This document shows, piece after piece, positions 17,464 to 25,756 of a DNA stretch of 64,000 nucleotides. The stretch lies in NCBI RefSeq assembly GCF_004145405.1, contig NZ_SELQ01000001.1:682001-746000 (forward strand), written 5' to 3'. The stretch is from Salipiger sp. IMCC34102 (lineage in GTDB: Bacteria > Pseudomonadota > Alphaproteobacteria > Rhodobacterales > Rhodobacteraceae). The notes under the pieces were generated by a model. The model had not been told where the DNA came from. It saw nothing but the letters and a program-made list of their open reading frames with translations, and searched no databases. The position numbers and the translations under genes were made by a program. How positions within the stretch are numbered: the first letter of the stretch is position 1; every line of letters starts with the position of its first letter.

Positions 17464-18173
17464 ACATCCAGGTGGATCGCAAGGCCCTGACGGGTGGCGA
17501 TGTGCTGTTCCGGGACCTTCACCTGCAGGTCGCGCCGTCCGAGGTGCTGGCCCTGGTGGGGCCGTCCGGGGTCGGCAAATCGACGCTGTTGCGCCTGATC
17601 GCGGGGGCCGATCGGGACTTCGCGGGAACCATCACCATCGACAAGGTTCGCGTGCGGGACGCGCCGCCGCCCGGGTTCGTCTTTCAGGATCCCCGACTGC
17701 TGCCGTGGCTCGATGCGGTGGCGAACGTACGCTCGGCCGCGCCCGACGTCTCGCGGGAGCGTGCCCTGGACCTGCTTGGCCGCGTGGGGCTGGAAGGTGC
17801 GGGCGCGACACTGCCGCACATGCTCTCGGGCGGGATGGCCCGCCGGGTCGCACTTGCCCGGGCGCTTGCGCTGTCGTCCCGGCTTCTGCTGCTCGACGAA
17901 CCCTTCGTGTCCCTCGACGCCGATCTCGTGACGGCCCTCAGGAGGCTCCTGACGGACCTGCTGGAGCGTCATCCCGCGACCGTCATCCTGGTCAGCCATG
18001 TCCCCGAGGATGCTGCCTGGCTGGCCGATCGGATCGTCGTGCTCAAGGACAGGCCGGTCACGATCGCGGACGACTTCAGGGTGGAGACGCCGCGCGATCG
18101 TCGCACGCCGGAGGGGATGAGCGATGTCGTGCGCCGGATCGAAAGCGCCGGCAAGACGGCGCCTCGGGGATGA
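17442..18173 (+). CDS. ABC transporter ATP-binding protein, NitT/TauT type
   Basis: A 243-residue ATPase that energises the importer encoded just upstream. Walker A is GPSGVGKST (about residues 40-48), the Q-loop is FVFQDPRLLPW, the signature is LSGGMARR, and Walker B is LLLLDEPF followed by VSLD. Its closest group is SsuB/TauB. It starts with the ATG at 17442 inside the permease gene. The C-terminal tail is short and shows no regulatory domain. Confidence 0.92.
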   Translation: MATGAALDIQVDRKALTGGDVLFRDLHLQVAPSEVLALVGPSGVGKSTLLRLIAGADRDFAGTITIDKVRVRDAPPPGFVFQDPRLLPWLDAVANVRSAAPDVSRERALDLLGRVGLEGAGATLPHMLSGGMARRVALARALALSSRLLLLDEPFVSLDADLVTALRRLLTDLLERHPATVILVSHVPEDAAWLADRIVVLKDRPVTIADDFRVETPRDRRTPEGMSDVVRRIESAGKTAPRG

Positions 18174-18264
18174 CCTGGCGGGTCGTGCATCGCCGCCTGC
18201 CGACGTGGCGACACCGACAGAGCCCTGCCTCACGCCGATGTGCGTCGGTTTGCCGCGACACACG

Positions 18265-18281
18265 AGGCCGCCCCGCGGCCT
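18265..18281 (+). terminator. Short GC hairpin between the two ABC operons
   Basis: Perfect 7-base stem AGGCCGC / GCGGCCT around a CCC loop, in the 143-base gap between the NitT ATPase and the sugar-binding protein. It is small and has no T tract, so termination is only possible, not shown. Confidence 0.3.
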
Positions 18282-18316
18282 AGCATCACGGGGAATCATA
18301 ACCTTGGGAAATTTTC

Positions 18317-19570
18317 ATGCAAAGACTTCTGACTGCGGTCGCCACCCTCGCCGCCACGACCGCCGCCGCGCAGGATGCGCCGATCACCGTCGCGATGCAT
18401 TACACCGAAGAACAGGCCGCTCCGCTTCTGGCCTGTTTCGACGCCTATGAAGAGGCCAATCCCGGCACCACCATCGAATACCAACAGCTGAGCTACCGCG
18501 ATTACCTGCAGACCGTGCTGACCAGCCGGATCGCGGGGCAGGCGCCGGACATCTACAACGTCTACTCGATCTGGGCCGCACAGATGGTCGACAACGACGT
18601 GCTGGCCCCGGTGCCGGACGATCTGGGCAGCTTCGTGACCGACACCTACGCGGGCGGCACCGTGGGGGCCGCGACCATCGACGGCACCCTCTGGGGCGTG
18701 CCGACCGAGGTCTCGACCTACATGCTCGTGTCGAACATGGCGCTTCTGCGCGAAGCCGGCATCGAGGAGCCGCCCACCACATGGGACGAGTTGCGTGCCG
18801 CCGCCGAGGCCGTCACCACCCGCAACGACCAGGGCCGGATCAAGACGGCCGGGTTCGCCTTCGCCGAAAGCTCCTCGGGGGCAGGCGTCACGCATCCTTT
18901 CTACACGCTGATGTTCAGCAAGGGGCAGGACGTCTACGCCGAGGATTATGCCACCGCGAACCTGGGGTCGGAGGCAGCCGTCGAGGCCGCAAGCCAGCTC
19001 GCCGGGCTGGTGCAGGACGGGCTGACGGACCGCACGGTCGATGCCTATGACGATTTCCCGGCGGGCGGGGTCGGCATGATGATCATGGCCAACTGGTACG
19101 AAAGCGCCATTCGCGACGGACTGGGCGACGGGTTCGAGGACGTGGTCGTCAGCCAGATCCCCACGGGCGAGGATTGGCGGACGATGCAGTACGCCTTCTT
19201 CATGGGGGTCGATTCCGGGTCCGACCGGCAGGAAGCGGCCTGGGACGTGGTGCGCTTCGTCAATTCCACCGACAGCGCCGCGGCCGACGGCGGGCCGTCC
19301 TGCGTGGGGCAGATGATGGCGGACCTCGGTGCGCTGACCGCGAACGCGGACGACAACGCGGCGCTGGAAGAACCCGACGCCTTCACCAAGCCGTTCCAGG
19401 ATGCGCTTGCGGAACGCGCGATCAGCCAGCCTAACGTACTTCAGGCCTCGGAAATCGAGGGGCTGATCGGCCAGACGCTCGACACGGTGATCGCCGGGGA
19501 AGCCGAGCCCGGTCCGGCGATGGAGGATCTGAACACCCGGGTCGAGGATATCCTGTTCGAGTTCTACTGA
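18317..19570 (+). CDS. Carbohydrate ABC transporter substrate-binding protein (family 1)
   Basis: A 417-residue extracellular solute-binding protein of the MalE/UgpB group, signal peptide residues 1-18 (TAAAQ). Typical segments are IAGQAPDIYNVYSIW, LWGVPTEVSTYMLVSN and a run of helices near the C-terminus. These receptors bind mono-, di- or oligosaccharides and hand them to a two-permease ABC importer, which is encoded immediately downstream. The start is the ATG at 18317 with GGGA upstream. The sugar cannot be told from sequence. No ATPase gene accompanies the operon here. Confidence 0.9.
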   Translation: MQRLLTAVATLAATTAAAQDAPITVAMHYTEEQAAPLLACFDAYEEANPGTTIEYQQLSYRDYLQTVLTSRIAGQAPDIYNVYSIWAAQMVDNDVLAPVPDDLGSFVTDTYAGGTVGAATIDGTLWGVPTEVSTYMLVSNMALLREAGIEEPPTTWDELRAAAEAVTTRNDQGRIKTAGFAFAESSSGAGVTHPFYTLMFSKGQDVYAEDYATANLGSEAAVEAASQLAGLVQDGLTDRTVDAYDDFPAGGVGMMIMANWYESAIRDGLGDGFEDVVVSQIPTGEDWRTMQYAFFMGVDSGSDRQEAAWDVVRFVNSTDSAAADGGPSCVGQMMADLGALTANADDNAALEEPDAFTKPFQDALAERAISQPNVLQASEIEGLIGQTLDTVIAGEAEPGPAMEDLNTRVEDILFEFY

Positions 19571-19571
19571 C

Positions 19572-20546
19572 ATGAGGAAGGTGGCTACGGCGCCCGGGGC
19601 CGATGCGGCCTCGGGCGCCGTTCCGGGGGTTGCAACGGGGGCCGTTCCCCGCGTCGCGCGACCGGGGGCGATGGATGATCGCGCCCCCGGCGCGCCGCGG
19701 CTTGCGCCCTGGCTGTTCCTGGCCCCCTTGCTGGTCTTCGCGGCGGTCTTCCTCGTTCTGCCGCTGGGGTTCTCGATCTACCTGACCTTCACCCGGTGGA
19801 ACCCGCTCGGGTCCCCCAGCTGGGTGGGCTTGAAGCAATATGAATACCTTTTGACCCGCGATCCGGTCTTCTGGGACACCTTGGGTCATACGTTCATCGT
19901 GGCGGGCGGGCTGGTCCTGTTCGGGGTGCCGCTGAGCCTCGCCCTCGCCGCCGTCTTCTCTCGGGCGAAAGGCCGGCGGGTGTGGCGCGCGATCTTCTAC
20001 CTGCCGCAGGTCACCAACATCGTCGCCATCGCCTACATCTGGCAATTCCTGCTCGACGACCGCTACGGATTGGTGAACCGCGGGCTGGGCCTTCTGGGCT
20101 ACGCCGGGCCGGACTGGCTGACCGACGGGACCTGGGCGATGGTGTCGGTCATCGTGGTGATGGTCTGGTACGAGTTGGGCAAGAACATGCTGGTCTTCTC
20201 TGCCGCGATTGACGGGATCGACCCACAGGTGATCGAGGCGGCCACCCTCGACGGAGCCTCCGGTCCGCGCGTCTTCGCCTCGATCACCGTGCCGCTCATC
20301 CGTCCGGCGGTGGTCTTCGTGACCGTCACGAGTTTCATCACCGGGATGGGCTGGTTCGCGCTGATCCTGGCGATGACCAACGGCGGCCCGCGCGGGGCCA
20401 CGGACGTGACAGCCCTCTACATGTACCGCATGGCCTTCGAGGATCTGCGGATGGGCCGCGCCTCGGCCGCGGCGATGATCCTGTTTGCGATCATAGCCGT
20501 GATCGCGGTGCTGCAATTCCGCCTGCTGCGCGAGCGTGCGGCATGA
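19572..20546 (+). CDS. Sugar ABC transporter permease 1 (MalF/UgpA-like)
   Basis: A 324-residue permease beginning one base after the receptor gene. An unusual Ala/Gly/Pro-rich N-terminal stretch of about 45 residues precedes APWLFLAPLLVF, the usual first helix; an internal start at about residue 34 (MDDRAPG) is possible. Six helices and the EAA loop EAATLDGASGPRVFASITVP place it with MalF/UgpA proteins. It would pair with the next gene product. The two permease genes overlap by 4 bases. Confidence 0.9.
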   Translation: MRKVATAPGADAASGAVPGVATGAVPRVARPGAMDDRAPGAPRLAPWLFLAPLLVFAAVFLVLPLGFSIYLTFTRWNPLGSPSWVGLKQYEYLLTRDPVFWDTLGHTFIVAGGLVLFGVPLSLALAAVFSRAKGRRVWRAIFYLPQVTNIVAIAYIWQFLLDDRYGLVNRGLGLLGYAGPDWLTDGTWAMVSVIVVMVWYELGKNMLVFSAAIDGIDPQVIEAATLDGASGPRVFASITVPLIRPAVVFVTVTSFITGMGWFALILAMTNGGPRGATDVTALYMYRMAFEDLRMGRASAAAMILFAIIAVIAVLQFRLLRERAA

Positions 20547-21391
20547 GGGCGGTTCTGAAATACGCGGCCCTCGGGCTGGTAGCGGCCCTGATGCTGCTGC
20601 CTTTCGCGGACATGTTCGTGGGCGCGCTGCGCGGACCGCGAGACGTCTTCGCCAACCCGCCCAACTACTTCCCCGTCGAGCCACAGTGGAGCGTCTACGC
20701 CCGTGTCTTCGACGAGTTGCCGATGGGGCGGTGGCTGTTCAACTCGGTGGTGGTGACGCTGACGATCACGGTTCTTCAGGTCGCGACCTCGACGCTGGCG
20801 GGCTTCGCGCTGGCGAAATACGACTTCGGCGGGCGCGACGCGATCTTCCGGCTGGTGATCGGCGCGCAGATGTTCCCGTTCTTCCTGTTCATCATCCCGA
20901 TCTTCTTTTTGCTGCGCTACGTGCCGCTGGCGGGGGGCAACGGTCTGACGGAGCTGGGCGGCTCCGGCCTTCTGGGCACCTACGCGGCGTTGGTGCTGCC
21001 GTTTATCGTCACGTGGTACGGCGTCTTCTTGATGCGCCAGTTCTTCGTGACCATTCCCGACGATCTTCTGGAAGCCGCACGGCTCGACGGGGCCTCGGAG
21101 TTCCGCATCTTCCGCTCCATCGCCCTGCCGCAGATCGCGCCCGCCGTCTGGACCCTGGCGCTCTTCGCCTTCGTCTATCACTGGAACGAGTTCATCTGGA
21201 CCATGACGGTCACCCGCTCCGCGCCGGAACTGCAGACCCTTCCGGTGGGCATCTTCCTGCTCGAGGACCAATTCAACACGCTCGATCAGAAATCCCTGCA
21301 GCAGGCCGCGTTGGCGGTGTCGGTCGCCCCCGTGATCTTCCTGTTCATCGTCTTGCAGAAACGCTTTCACGCCGCGACGGAAACGGGGTGA
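20543..21391 (+). CDS. Sugar ABC transporter permease 2 (MalG/UgpE-like)
   Basis: A 282-residue permease with about six helices and the EAA loop LEAARLDGASEFRIFRSIALP. It completes the membrane channel of the carbohydrate importer. The start is the ATG at 20543, overlapping the previous stop (ATGA). It is the last gene of the operon: downstream is a 160-base gap facing the convergent oxidoreductase gene. The importer probably shares an ATPase (MsmK/UgpC type) encoded elsewhere, since none is present in this window that fits the sugar class. Confidence 0.9.
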   Translation: MRAVLKYAALGLVAALMLLPFADMFVGALRGPRDVFANPPNYFPVEPQWSVYARVFDELPMGRWLFNSVVVTLTITVLQVATSTLAGFALAKYDFGGRDAIFRLVIGAQMFPFFLFIIPIFFLLRYVPLAGGNGLTELGGSGLLGTYAALVLPFIVTWYGVFLMRQFFVTIPDDLLEAARLDGASEFRIFRSIALPQIAPAVWTLALFAFVYHWNEFIWTMTVTRSAPELQTLPVGIFLLEDQFNTLDQKSLQQAALAVSVAPVIFLFIVLQKRFHAATETG

Positions 21392-21443
21392 AGGCATATC
21401 GCAGGGGCCAGCCGGTCCGTCGTTCGGCATCGAAGCTTACGAC

Positions 21444-21496
21444 GGGCGGCCCTTGCCCGCCCCGCCTGACCTCTCACCCGGCGGCGGTCGCGCCGG
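21444..21496. terminator. Hairpins in the convergent gap between permease and oxidoreductase
   Basis: Two small GC stems sit in the 160-base convergent gap: GGGCGG / CCGCCC (21444-21462) and CCGGCG / CGCCGG (21478-21496). Neither has a T tract. A bidirectional terminator role is expected from their position but is unproven. Nothing else is recognised in 21392-21551. Confidence 0.3.
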
Positions 21497-21551
21497 TGGG
21501 CACGGGCCGGTCGGAGGGCAGGACGGCGATCCATCGCCCCCCGGGTGCCGG

Positions 21552-23849
21552 TCAGGTGACGATCCGGACCGGCGCGCCCTTGTAGGCGGGGGTCTGCGAT
21601 TCGCGTTCGTGGTAGGACAGCGGGACCAGCGGGTTCAGTTCCGGGTAGTAGCCCGCCACGCAGCCCGAGGGCAGATCGAAGGGCGTTACGGCAAGGGGGC
21701 CGACCACGCGGGACACGCCGTCTTCGATGGCAGAATGCAGATGGACGCGCTGGCCTTCCTCCAACCCCAGGCGTGCCATCTCGTCGCGGTTGACCAGCAT
21801 CACCATCCGGTCTCCTTCCAATCCGCGCAGCCGGTCCGAAAAGCCGTAGATCGTGGTGTTGAACTGGTCGTTCGAGCGCAGCGTCACCAGGGTCATCACC
21901 GCCCCGTCGCTACCCGTATCGCGCCCCAGTGCGCTGAGCGTCGTGGGCGTGGTGAAGTTGGCACGCCCGCTGTCGGTCTTCCAGTTTCGGTCGCGTGCGG
22001 CATTACCGCGGTAGAAGCCGCCCGGCTGCATCATGCGACCGTTGAAGTCGTGGAACTCATCCGGGTAGGTCCGGGCCACGAGATCGCGCACCAGATCGTA
22101 GTTCCGCGTCCAGTCGCGCCAGCGCAGCTTGGGGTTGGGCGGCAACGTCGCCTCGGCCATGCCGGCCACGATGGCAAGCTCCGACAGGCAGTGCTCGCTG
22201 GGCGGCGTCGCGGTCCCGATGGAGCCGTAGATATGGCTGAGCGAATCCTCCATCGTCACCGCCTGCGGCACGCCGTCCTGTTCGTCGCGGTCGGTCCGGC
22301 CGAGGCAGGGCAGGATGTAGGACACCTGCCCCGGCGCGAGGTGCGACCGGTTCGGCTTTGTCGCGATCGAGACGGTCAGGCGCAGACTGGGCCAGGCGTC
22401 CTCCATCCGCGCGCGGTCGGGCAGGGCGCGCACCAGGTTGCCGCCCAACTGGATCATCGCCTTCACGGACCCGTCGAGGATGCCTTCGCAGGCGTGCACG
22501 GCGTTGCGGCCTTCCTTTTCGGGCGGATCGAAGTCGAACATCTCCCGCAGCTTGTCGAGGGGCACGCTGCCGGTCTTCTCGGCGATCCCCACGGTGCGCT
22601 GGCCTTGCACGTTGGAATGGCCGCGCACCGGGCTGATGCCGGCACCGGGCCGCCCGATGTTGCCGCGCAGAAGCAGCAGATTCACCAGCATGCCGAGGTT
22701 CAGCCAGCCTTCGACGTGCTGCGTCAGGCCCATGCCGTAGATACCGATCACGTTCTTCGCGCCCAAGTAGATGTCTGCAGCCTTTTGCAGCATCTCGCGG
22801 GTCAGGCCCGAATGGGTCTCGATCTCCGCCCAGTCCATGGCCCGGACGGCTTGCATGGCGTCCTCGAAGCCGGTGGTCTCGGACGCGATGAAATCGTGGT
22901 CCAGCACCGTCCCCGGCGCCGCGTCCTCGGCGGCGAGAACGCATTTGATCAGGCCCGCCATCGCCGCGATGTCGCCGCCCGGACGGACCTGGAAATATTC
23001 TTCCGAGATCTTCGTGGCCTTGCCGACGGTCATCTGGACGGGGTCTTGCGGGTCCACGAATTCGATCAGCCCGCGCTCGCGTACGGGGTTGAAGGTGACG
23101 ATCCGGCAGCCACGCTCCACCGCCGCCTTCAGGGGATGCAAAAAGCGTGGAGAGTTGGTGCCGGTGTTCTGGCCGAAGAAGAAGATCGCGTCGCAATGCT
23201 CGAAGTCTTCGAGCGTGCAGGTGCCCACGGGCACCCCGATCTGCGCCTTGAGGTTCACCGAGGTCGTCTCGTGGCACATGTTGGACGATTGCGGCAGGTT
23301 GTTGTGACCCATCGCCCGCGCGAAGAGCGCGTAGAGGTAGCTGGCTTCCAGCCCCGCGTGGCCGGAGGAATAGAAGACCGCTTCCTCGGGCGCCATGGCG
23401 CGCAACTCGGCCCCGATCTCAGAGAAGGCCTCGGACCAGGAGACGGGCAGGTAGCGGTCGCTGTCGGCATCATAGCGCAGGGGGTGGGTCAGGCGGCCCA
23501 GCTTTTCCAATTCATGGTCGTGCAGATCGCGCAGTTCGGTCACGCTGCGCTCGGCGAAGACCTCGGGCGTGGCGCGGGCCGGGGTCAGCTCCCACAGGGT
23601 GGCCTTGGCGCCGTTTTCGCAGAATTCGAACTTGTGCGGATCGGCCGGCTTGGCCCAGGCGCAGGAGGAGCACATGATCCCGCCGGGCTTGTTCAGCTTG
23701 GCCAGGATGGAGACCGCGAGGGGGGCGTTCCGCTCTTCGCCGAAGATGTGAGCGACCCCCTTGAGCGATCCCCAACCGCCGGCGGCCTGGCCGTAATCGG
23801 GCGTGTCGGCATCCGGTCCCGTCGCGTCGTGTTCTTCGTGGTCGGCCAT
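21552..23849 (-). CDS. FdhF/YdeP-family molybdopterin oxidoreductase
   Basis: A 765-residue single-chain molybdopterin enzyme related to formate dehydrogenase H but of the YdeP-like branch. An N-terminal cysteine set (C60, C63, C77 in MCSSCAW and EFCENG) replaces the usual four-Cys cluster site. C192-H193 in SSNMCHETT aligns with the Sec/Cys-His pair that binds molybdenum in formate dehydrogenases. GQNTGTNSPRFLHPL and the C-terminal molydopterin-binding domain are also present. It has no Tat signal and should be cytoplasmic. No beta or gamma subunit is nearby, so the electron partner is unknown. It is divergent from fdhD, whose product is needed to sulfurate this enzyme class. Substrate uncertain; formate is one possibility. 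Confidence 0.9.
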   Translation of the reverse strand: MADHEEHDATGPDADTPDYGQAAGGWGSLKGVAHIFGEERNAPLAVSILAKLNKPGGIMCSSCAWAKPADPHKFEFCENGAKATLWELTPARATPEVFAERSVTELRDLHDHELEKLGRLTHPLRYDADSDRYLPVSWSEAFSEIGAELRAMAPEEAVFYSSGHAGLEASYLYALFARAMGHNNLPQSSNMCHETTSVNLKAQIGVPVGTCTLEDFEHCDAIFFFGQNTGTNSPRFLHPLKAAVERGCRIVTFNPVRERGLIEFVDPQDPVQMTVGKATKISEEYFQVRPGGDIAAMAGLIKCVLAAEDAAPGTVLDHDFIASETTGFEDAMQAVRAMDWAEIETHSGLTREMLQKAADIYLGAKNVIGIYGMGLTQHVEGWLNLGMLVNLLLLRGNIGRPGAGISPVRGHSNVQGQRTVGIAEKTGSVPLDKLREMFDFDPPEKEGRNAVHACEGILDGSVKAMIQLGGNLVRALPDRARMEDAWPSLRLTVSIATKPNRSHLAPGQVSYILPCLGRTDRDEQDGVPQAVTMEDSLSHIYGSIGTATPPSEHCLSELAIVAGMAEATLPPNPKLRWRDWTRNYDLVRDLVARTYPDEFHDFNGRMMQPGGFYRGNAARDRNWKTDSGRANFTTPTTLSALGRDTGSDGAVMTLVTLRSNDQFNTTIYGFSDRLRGLEGDRMVMLVNRDEMARLGLEEGQRVHLHSAIEDGVSRVVGPLAVTPFDLPSGCVAGYYPELNPLVPLSYHERESQTPAYKGAPVRIVT

Positions 23850-23954
23850 GGGTTTTACCTCGTTTACAACGTGCGGCTGTGGACCGCCGAATGCGTTGCT
23901 CTAGAATTAAGTCAGTGCCGACAAAGGCAAGAGCCGCGGTTCGGGAGCGTGCAG
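23850..23954. promoter_or_regulatory. Divergent promoter region, fdhF-like / fdhD
   Basis: 105 bases between two divergent start codons. An AT-richer patch (CTCTAGAATTAAG, near 23900) lies in the centre, but no clear -35/-10 pair or regulator box is recognised. GGGAG precedes the fdhD ATG. Confidence 0.4.
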
Positions 23955-24800
23955 ATGGACAAGTTGGAACGGCAGGTCGAACCGTTGGACCGCGAACGCC
24001 ATCGCTTCGACGAAGGCGGGGGCGGTCCCGACGTAGTGCGGGACGTGGCCGTGGAAGCGCCCGTCGCCATCGAGGTGGACGGCTTCGGTCTGGCCGTGAT
24101 GATGGCGACACCGTCCGATCTCGAGGATTTCGCGACCGGTTTCGCCGTGGCCGAGGGGCTGCTGAACCCCCATAGGCGTCCACGCTTCGTCGAGGTGGCC
24201 CATGTGCCCGACGGGCTGATCGTGCGGATGGGCCTGGGGGCGGAGGCACGCGCCGCCGTCCAGGGCCGTGTGCGCGCCCGCGTCTCGGAAAGCGCCTGCG
24301 GATTGTGCGGGTTGGAAAGCCTGCAGGCCCTAGCCGCGGCCCTGCCGCGCATCGCGCATCCCGTCCGACCCGGCGATGCCGCCGTGGCCCGCGCGCTTGC
24401 CGAGATCGGGGCCTTCCAGCCGCTCGCACGGGCCACGGGGGCCGCGCATGCCGCGGCCCTTTGCGCGCCGGATGGGCGGATCCTGCTCGCGCGCGAGGAT
24501 GTCGGTCGCCACAACGCCTTCGACAAGATGGTGGGTGGGGCGATGCGCGCAGACCTCGCGCTGGAGGGGCATTTCGCGCTGGTGACCTCGCGCCTGTCGT
24601 TCGAACTGGTGGAGAAGGCCGCCCGCGCGGGCATCGGCGGGGTGGTGGCGATCTCGGCGCCCACCAGCATGGCGCTGCGCCGTGCGGAGGAGGCGGGATT
24701 GCCCGTGGTCGTGCGCGCCCGTCAAGACGGCATGCGCCGTCCTCAAACCGGTGCGTCCTTGGCCAATCGTCCCGACCTGCAGGCGCTGGCCGCCGAATGA
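23955..24800 (+). CDS. fdhD: FdhD, formate dehydrogenase sulfurtransferase
   Basis: A 281-residue accessory protein that passes sulfur from a cysteine desulfurase to the molybdenum cofactor of formate-dehydrogenase-type enzymes. The hallmark CGLCG motif is at residues 115-119 (C115, C118). EDVGRHNAFDKM near residue 180 is the conserved cofactor-binding stretch, and SRLSFELVEKAARAGI follows. Its neighbour on the opposite strand is the molybdenum enzyme that it presumably matures. The stop overlaps the cyoA start (ATGA), linking the gene to the oxidase operon. Start ATG 23955. Confidence 0.95.
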   Translation: MDKLERQVEPLDRERHRFDEGGGGPDVVRDVAVEAPVAIEVDGFGLAVMMATPSDLEDFATGFAVAEGLLNPHRRPRFVEVAHVPDGLIVRMGLGAEARAAVQGRVRARVSESACGLCGLESLQALAAALPRIAHPVRPGDAAVARALAEIGAFQPLARATGAAHAAALCAPDGRILLAREDVGRHNAFDKMVGGAMRADLALEGHFALVTSRLSFELVEKAARAGIGGVVAISAPTSMALRRAEEAGLPVVVRARQDGMRRPQTGASLANRPDLQALAAE

Positions 24801-25756
24801 CGCGACGACGACTTGCATACGGCACCTTGGCCATAGCACTTGCGCTGGCCGCGCCGCCGGTCATGGCGCAGGCAAGTTTCCTCGATCCCGCGGGGCCGGT
24901 CGCGGCGGACCAGCGGGCGCATCTGATCCGGGTCGTGGCCATCACCATGATCGCCATCGTTCCCGTGTTGGTCGGCACGCCGCTTATCCTGTGGCGCTAC
25001 CACCGGACCCGTGGGACCGGCGCCTACGTCCCGCACAAGGGGCTTTACCGGCCCGACTGGCAATTCTCCGGTCCGCTGGAGGTGGCGATGTGGGGCGTGC
25101 CCTTCGCCATCGTCGCCACGCTGTCCTGGTGGCTGTGGCACGAGACGCAGCGGCTCAACCCTTACCGGGCGCTCGGCTCCGATCCGCTGGAGGTGCAGGC
25201 CATCGGGCTCGACTGGAAATGGCTAATCCTCTACCCCGGTGAAGGGCTCGCGACGCTCGACCGGCTTGTAATCCCGCAGGACAGGCCGGTGCGGATCGCC
25301 CTGACCACCGACACCGTGATGCAAAGTTTCCGCGTCTCGTCGCTGGCGGGGCAGATCTACGCGATGCCGGGGATGCGGACGGAAGTGAACCTGCTGGCAG
25401 ACCGGACCGGCCTGATGCGCGGCGAGAACACGCAATACAGCGGCGAGGGCTTCGCGCAGCAAAACTTCGAGGTCGAGGTGCTGCCGGGCGCGGACTGGGA
25501 GGACTGGGCGGCAGCGGAGACCCCGCGCAGCCTCGATGCCGCGGCCTACGCGCGTCTCGGCCGACGCTCCACCCCGGCGGAGGCGCGGGCGGCGCTGGGT
25601 CTTTCGCCCGGCGAGGCGGCGCGCTTCGCGCTTGCCGATCCCGGTCTTTTCGACGCGGTGATCGGGCGGTATCACCAAGGCCAGCCTGTCGCGCCGGAAG
25701 ACCAGCCCGGCGCCCCTGCCTACGAAGGAGGCCCCGTTGGCCCGACAGGCAACTGA
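24797..25756 (+). CDS. cyoA: Quinol oxidase subunit II (CyoA-like)
   Basis: A 319-residue membrane-anchored subunit of a haem-copper terminal oxidase. A signal sequence (about residues 1-25, with VMAQA and no lipobox Cys) is followed by two helices (about 37-56 and 92-113) and a periplasmic cupredoxin domain. In the loop where cytochrome c oxidases bind CuA the sequence reads GEGFAQQNFEVEV, with none of the Cys/His ligands. This is the ubiquinol-oxidase (bo3) pattern, so electrons should come from quinol. The ATG overlaps the fdhD stop. Confidence 0.92.
   Translation: MTRRRLAYGTLAIALALAAPPVMAQASFLDPAGPVAADQRAHLIRVVAITMIAIVPVLVGTPLILWRYHRTRGTGAYVPHKGLYRPDWQFSGPLEVAMWGVPFAIVATLSWWLWHETQRLNPYRALGSDPLEVQAIGLDWKWLILYPGEGLATLDRLVIPQDRPVRIALTTDTVMQSFRVSSLAGQIYAMPGMRTEVNLLADRTGLMRGENTQYSGEGFAQQNFEVEVLPGADWEDWAAAETPRSLDAAAYARLGRRSTPAEARAALGLSPGEAARFALADPGLFDAVIGRYHQGQPVAPEDQPGAPAYEGGPVGPTGN

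Noticed and set aside
18317-21391. A complete sugar ABC system using the ATPase at 17442-18173
   Set aside because: That ATPase overlaps the NitT-type permease and is of the SsuB/TauB class, so it most likely belongs to the other importer.
21453-23954. Extension of the fdhD frame upstream by more than 800 codons
   Set aside because: This part is antisense to the molybdopterin enzyme. FdhD homology begins at the ATG at 23955, which has a ribosome-binding site.
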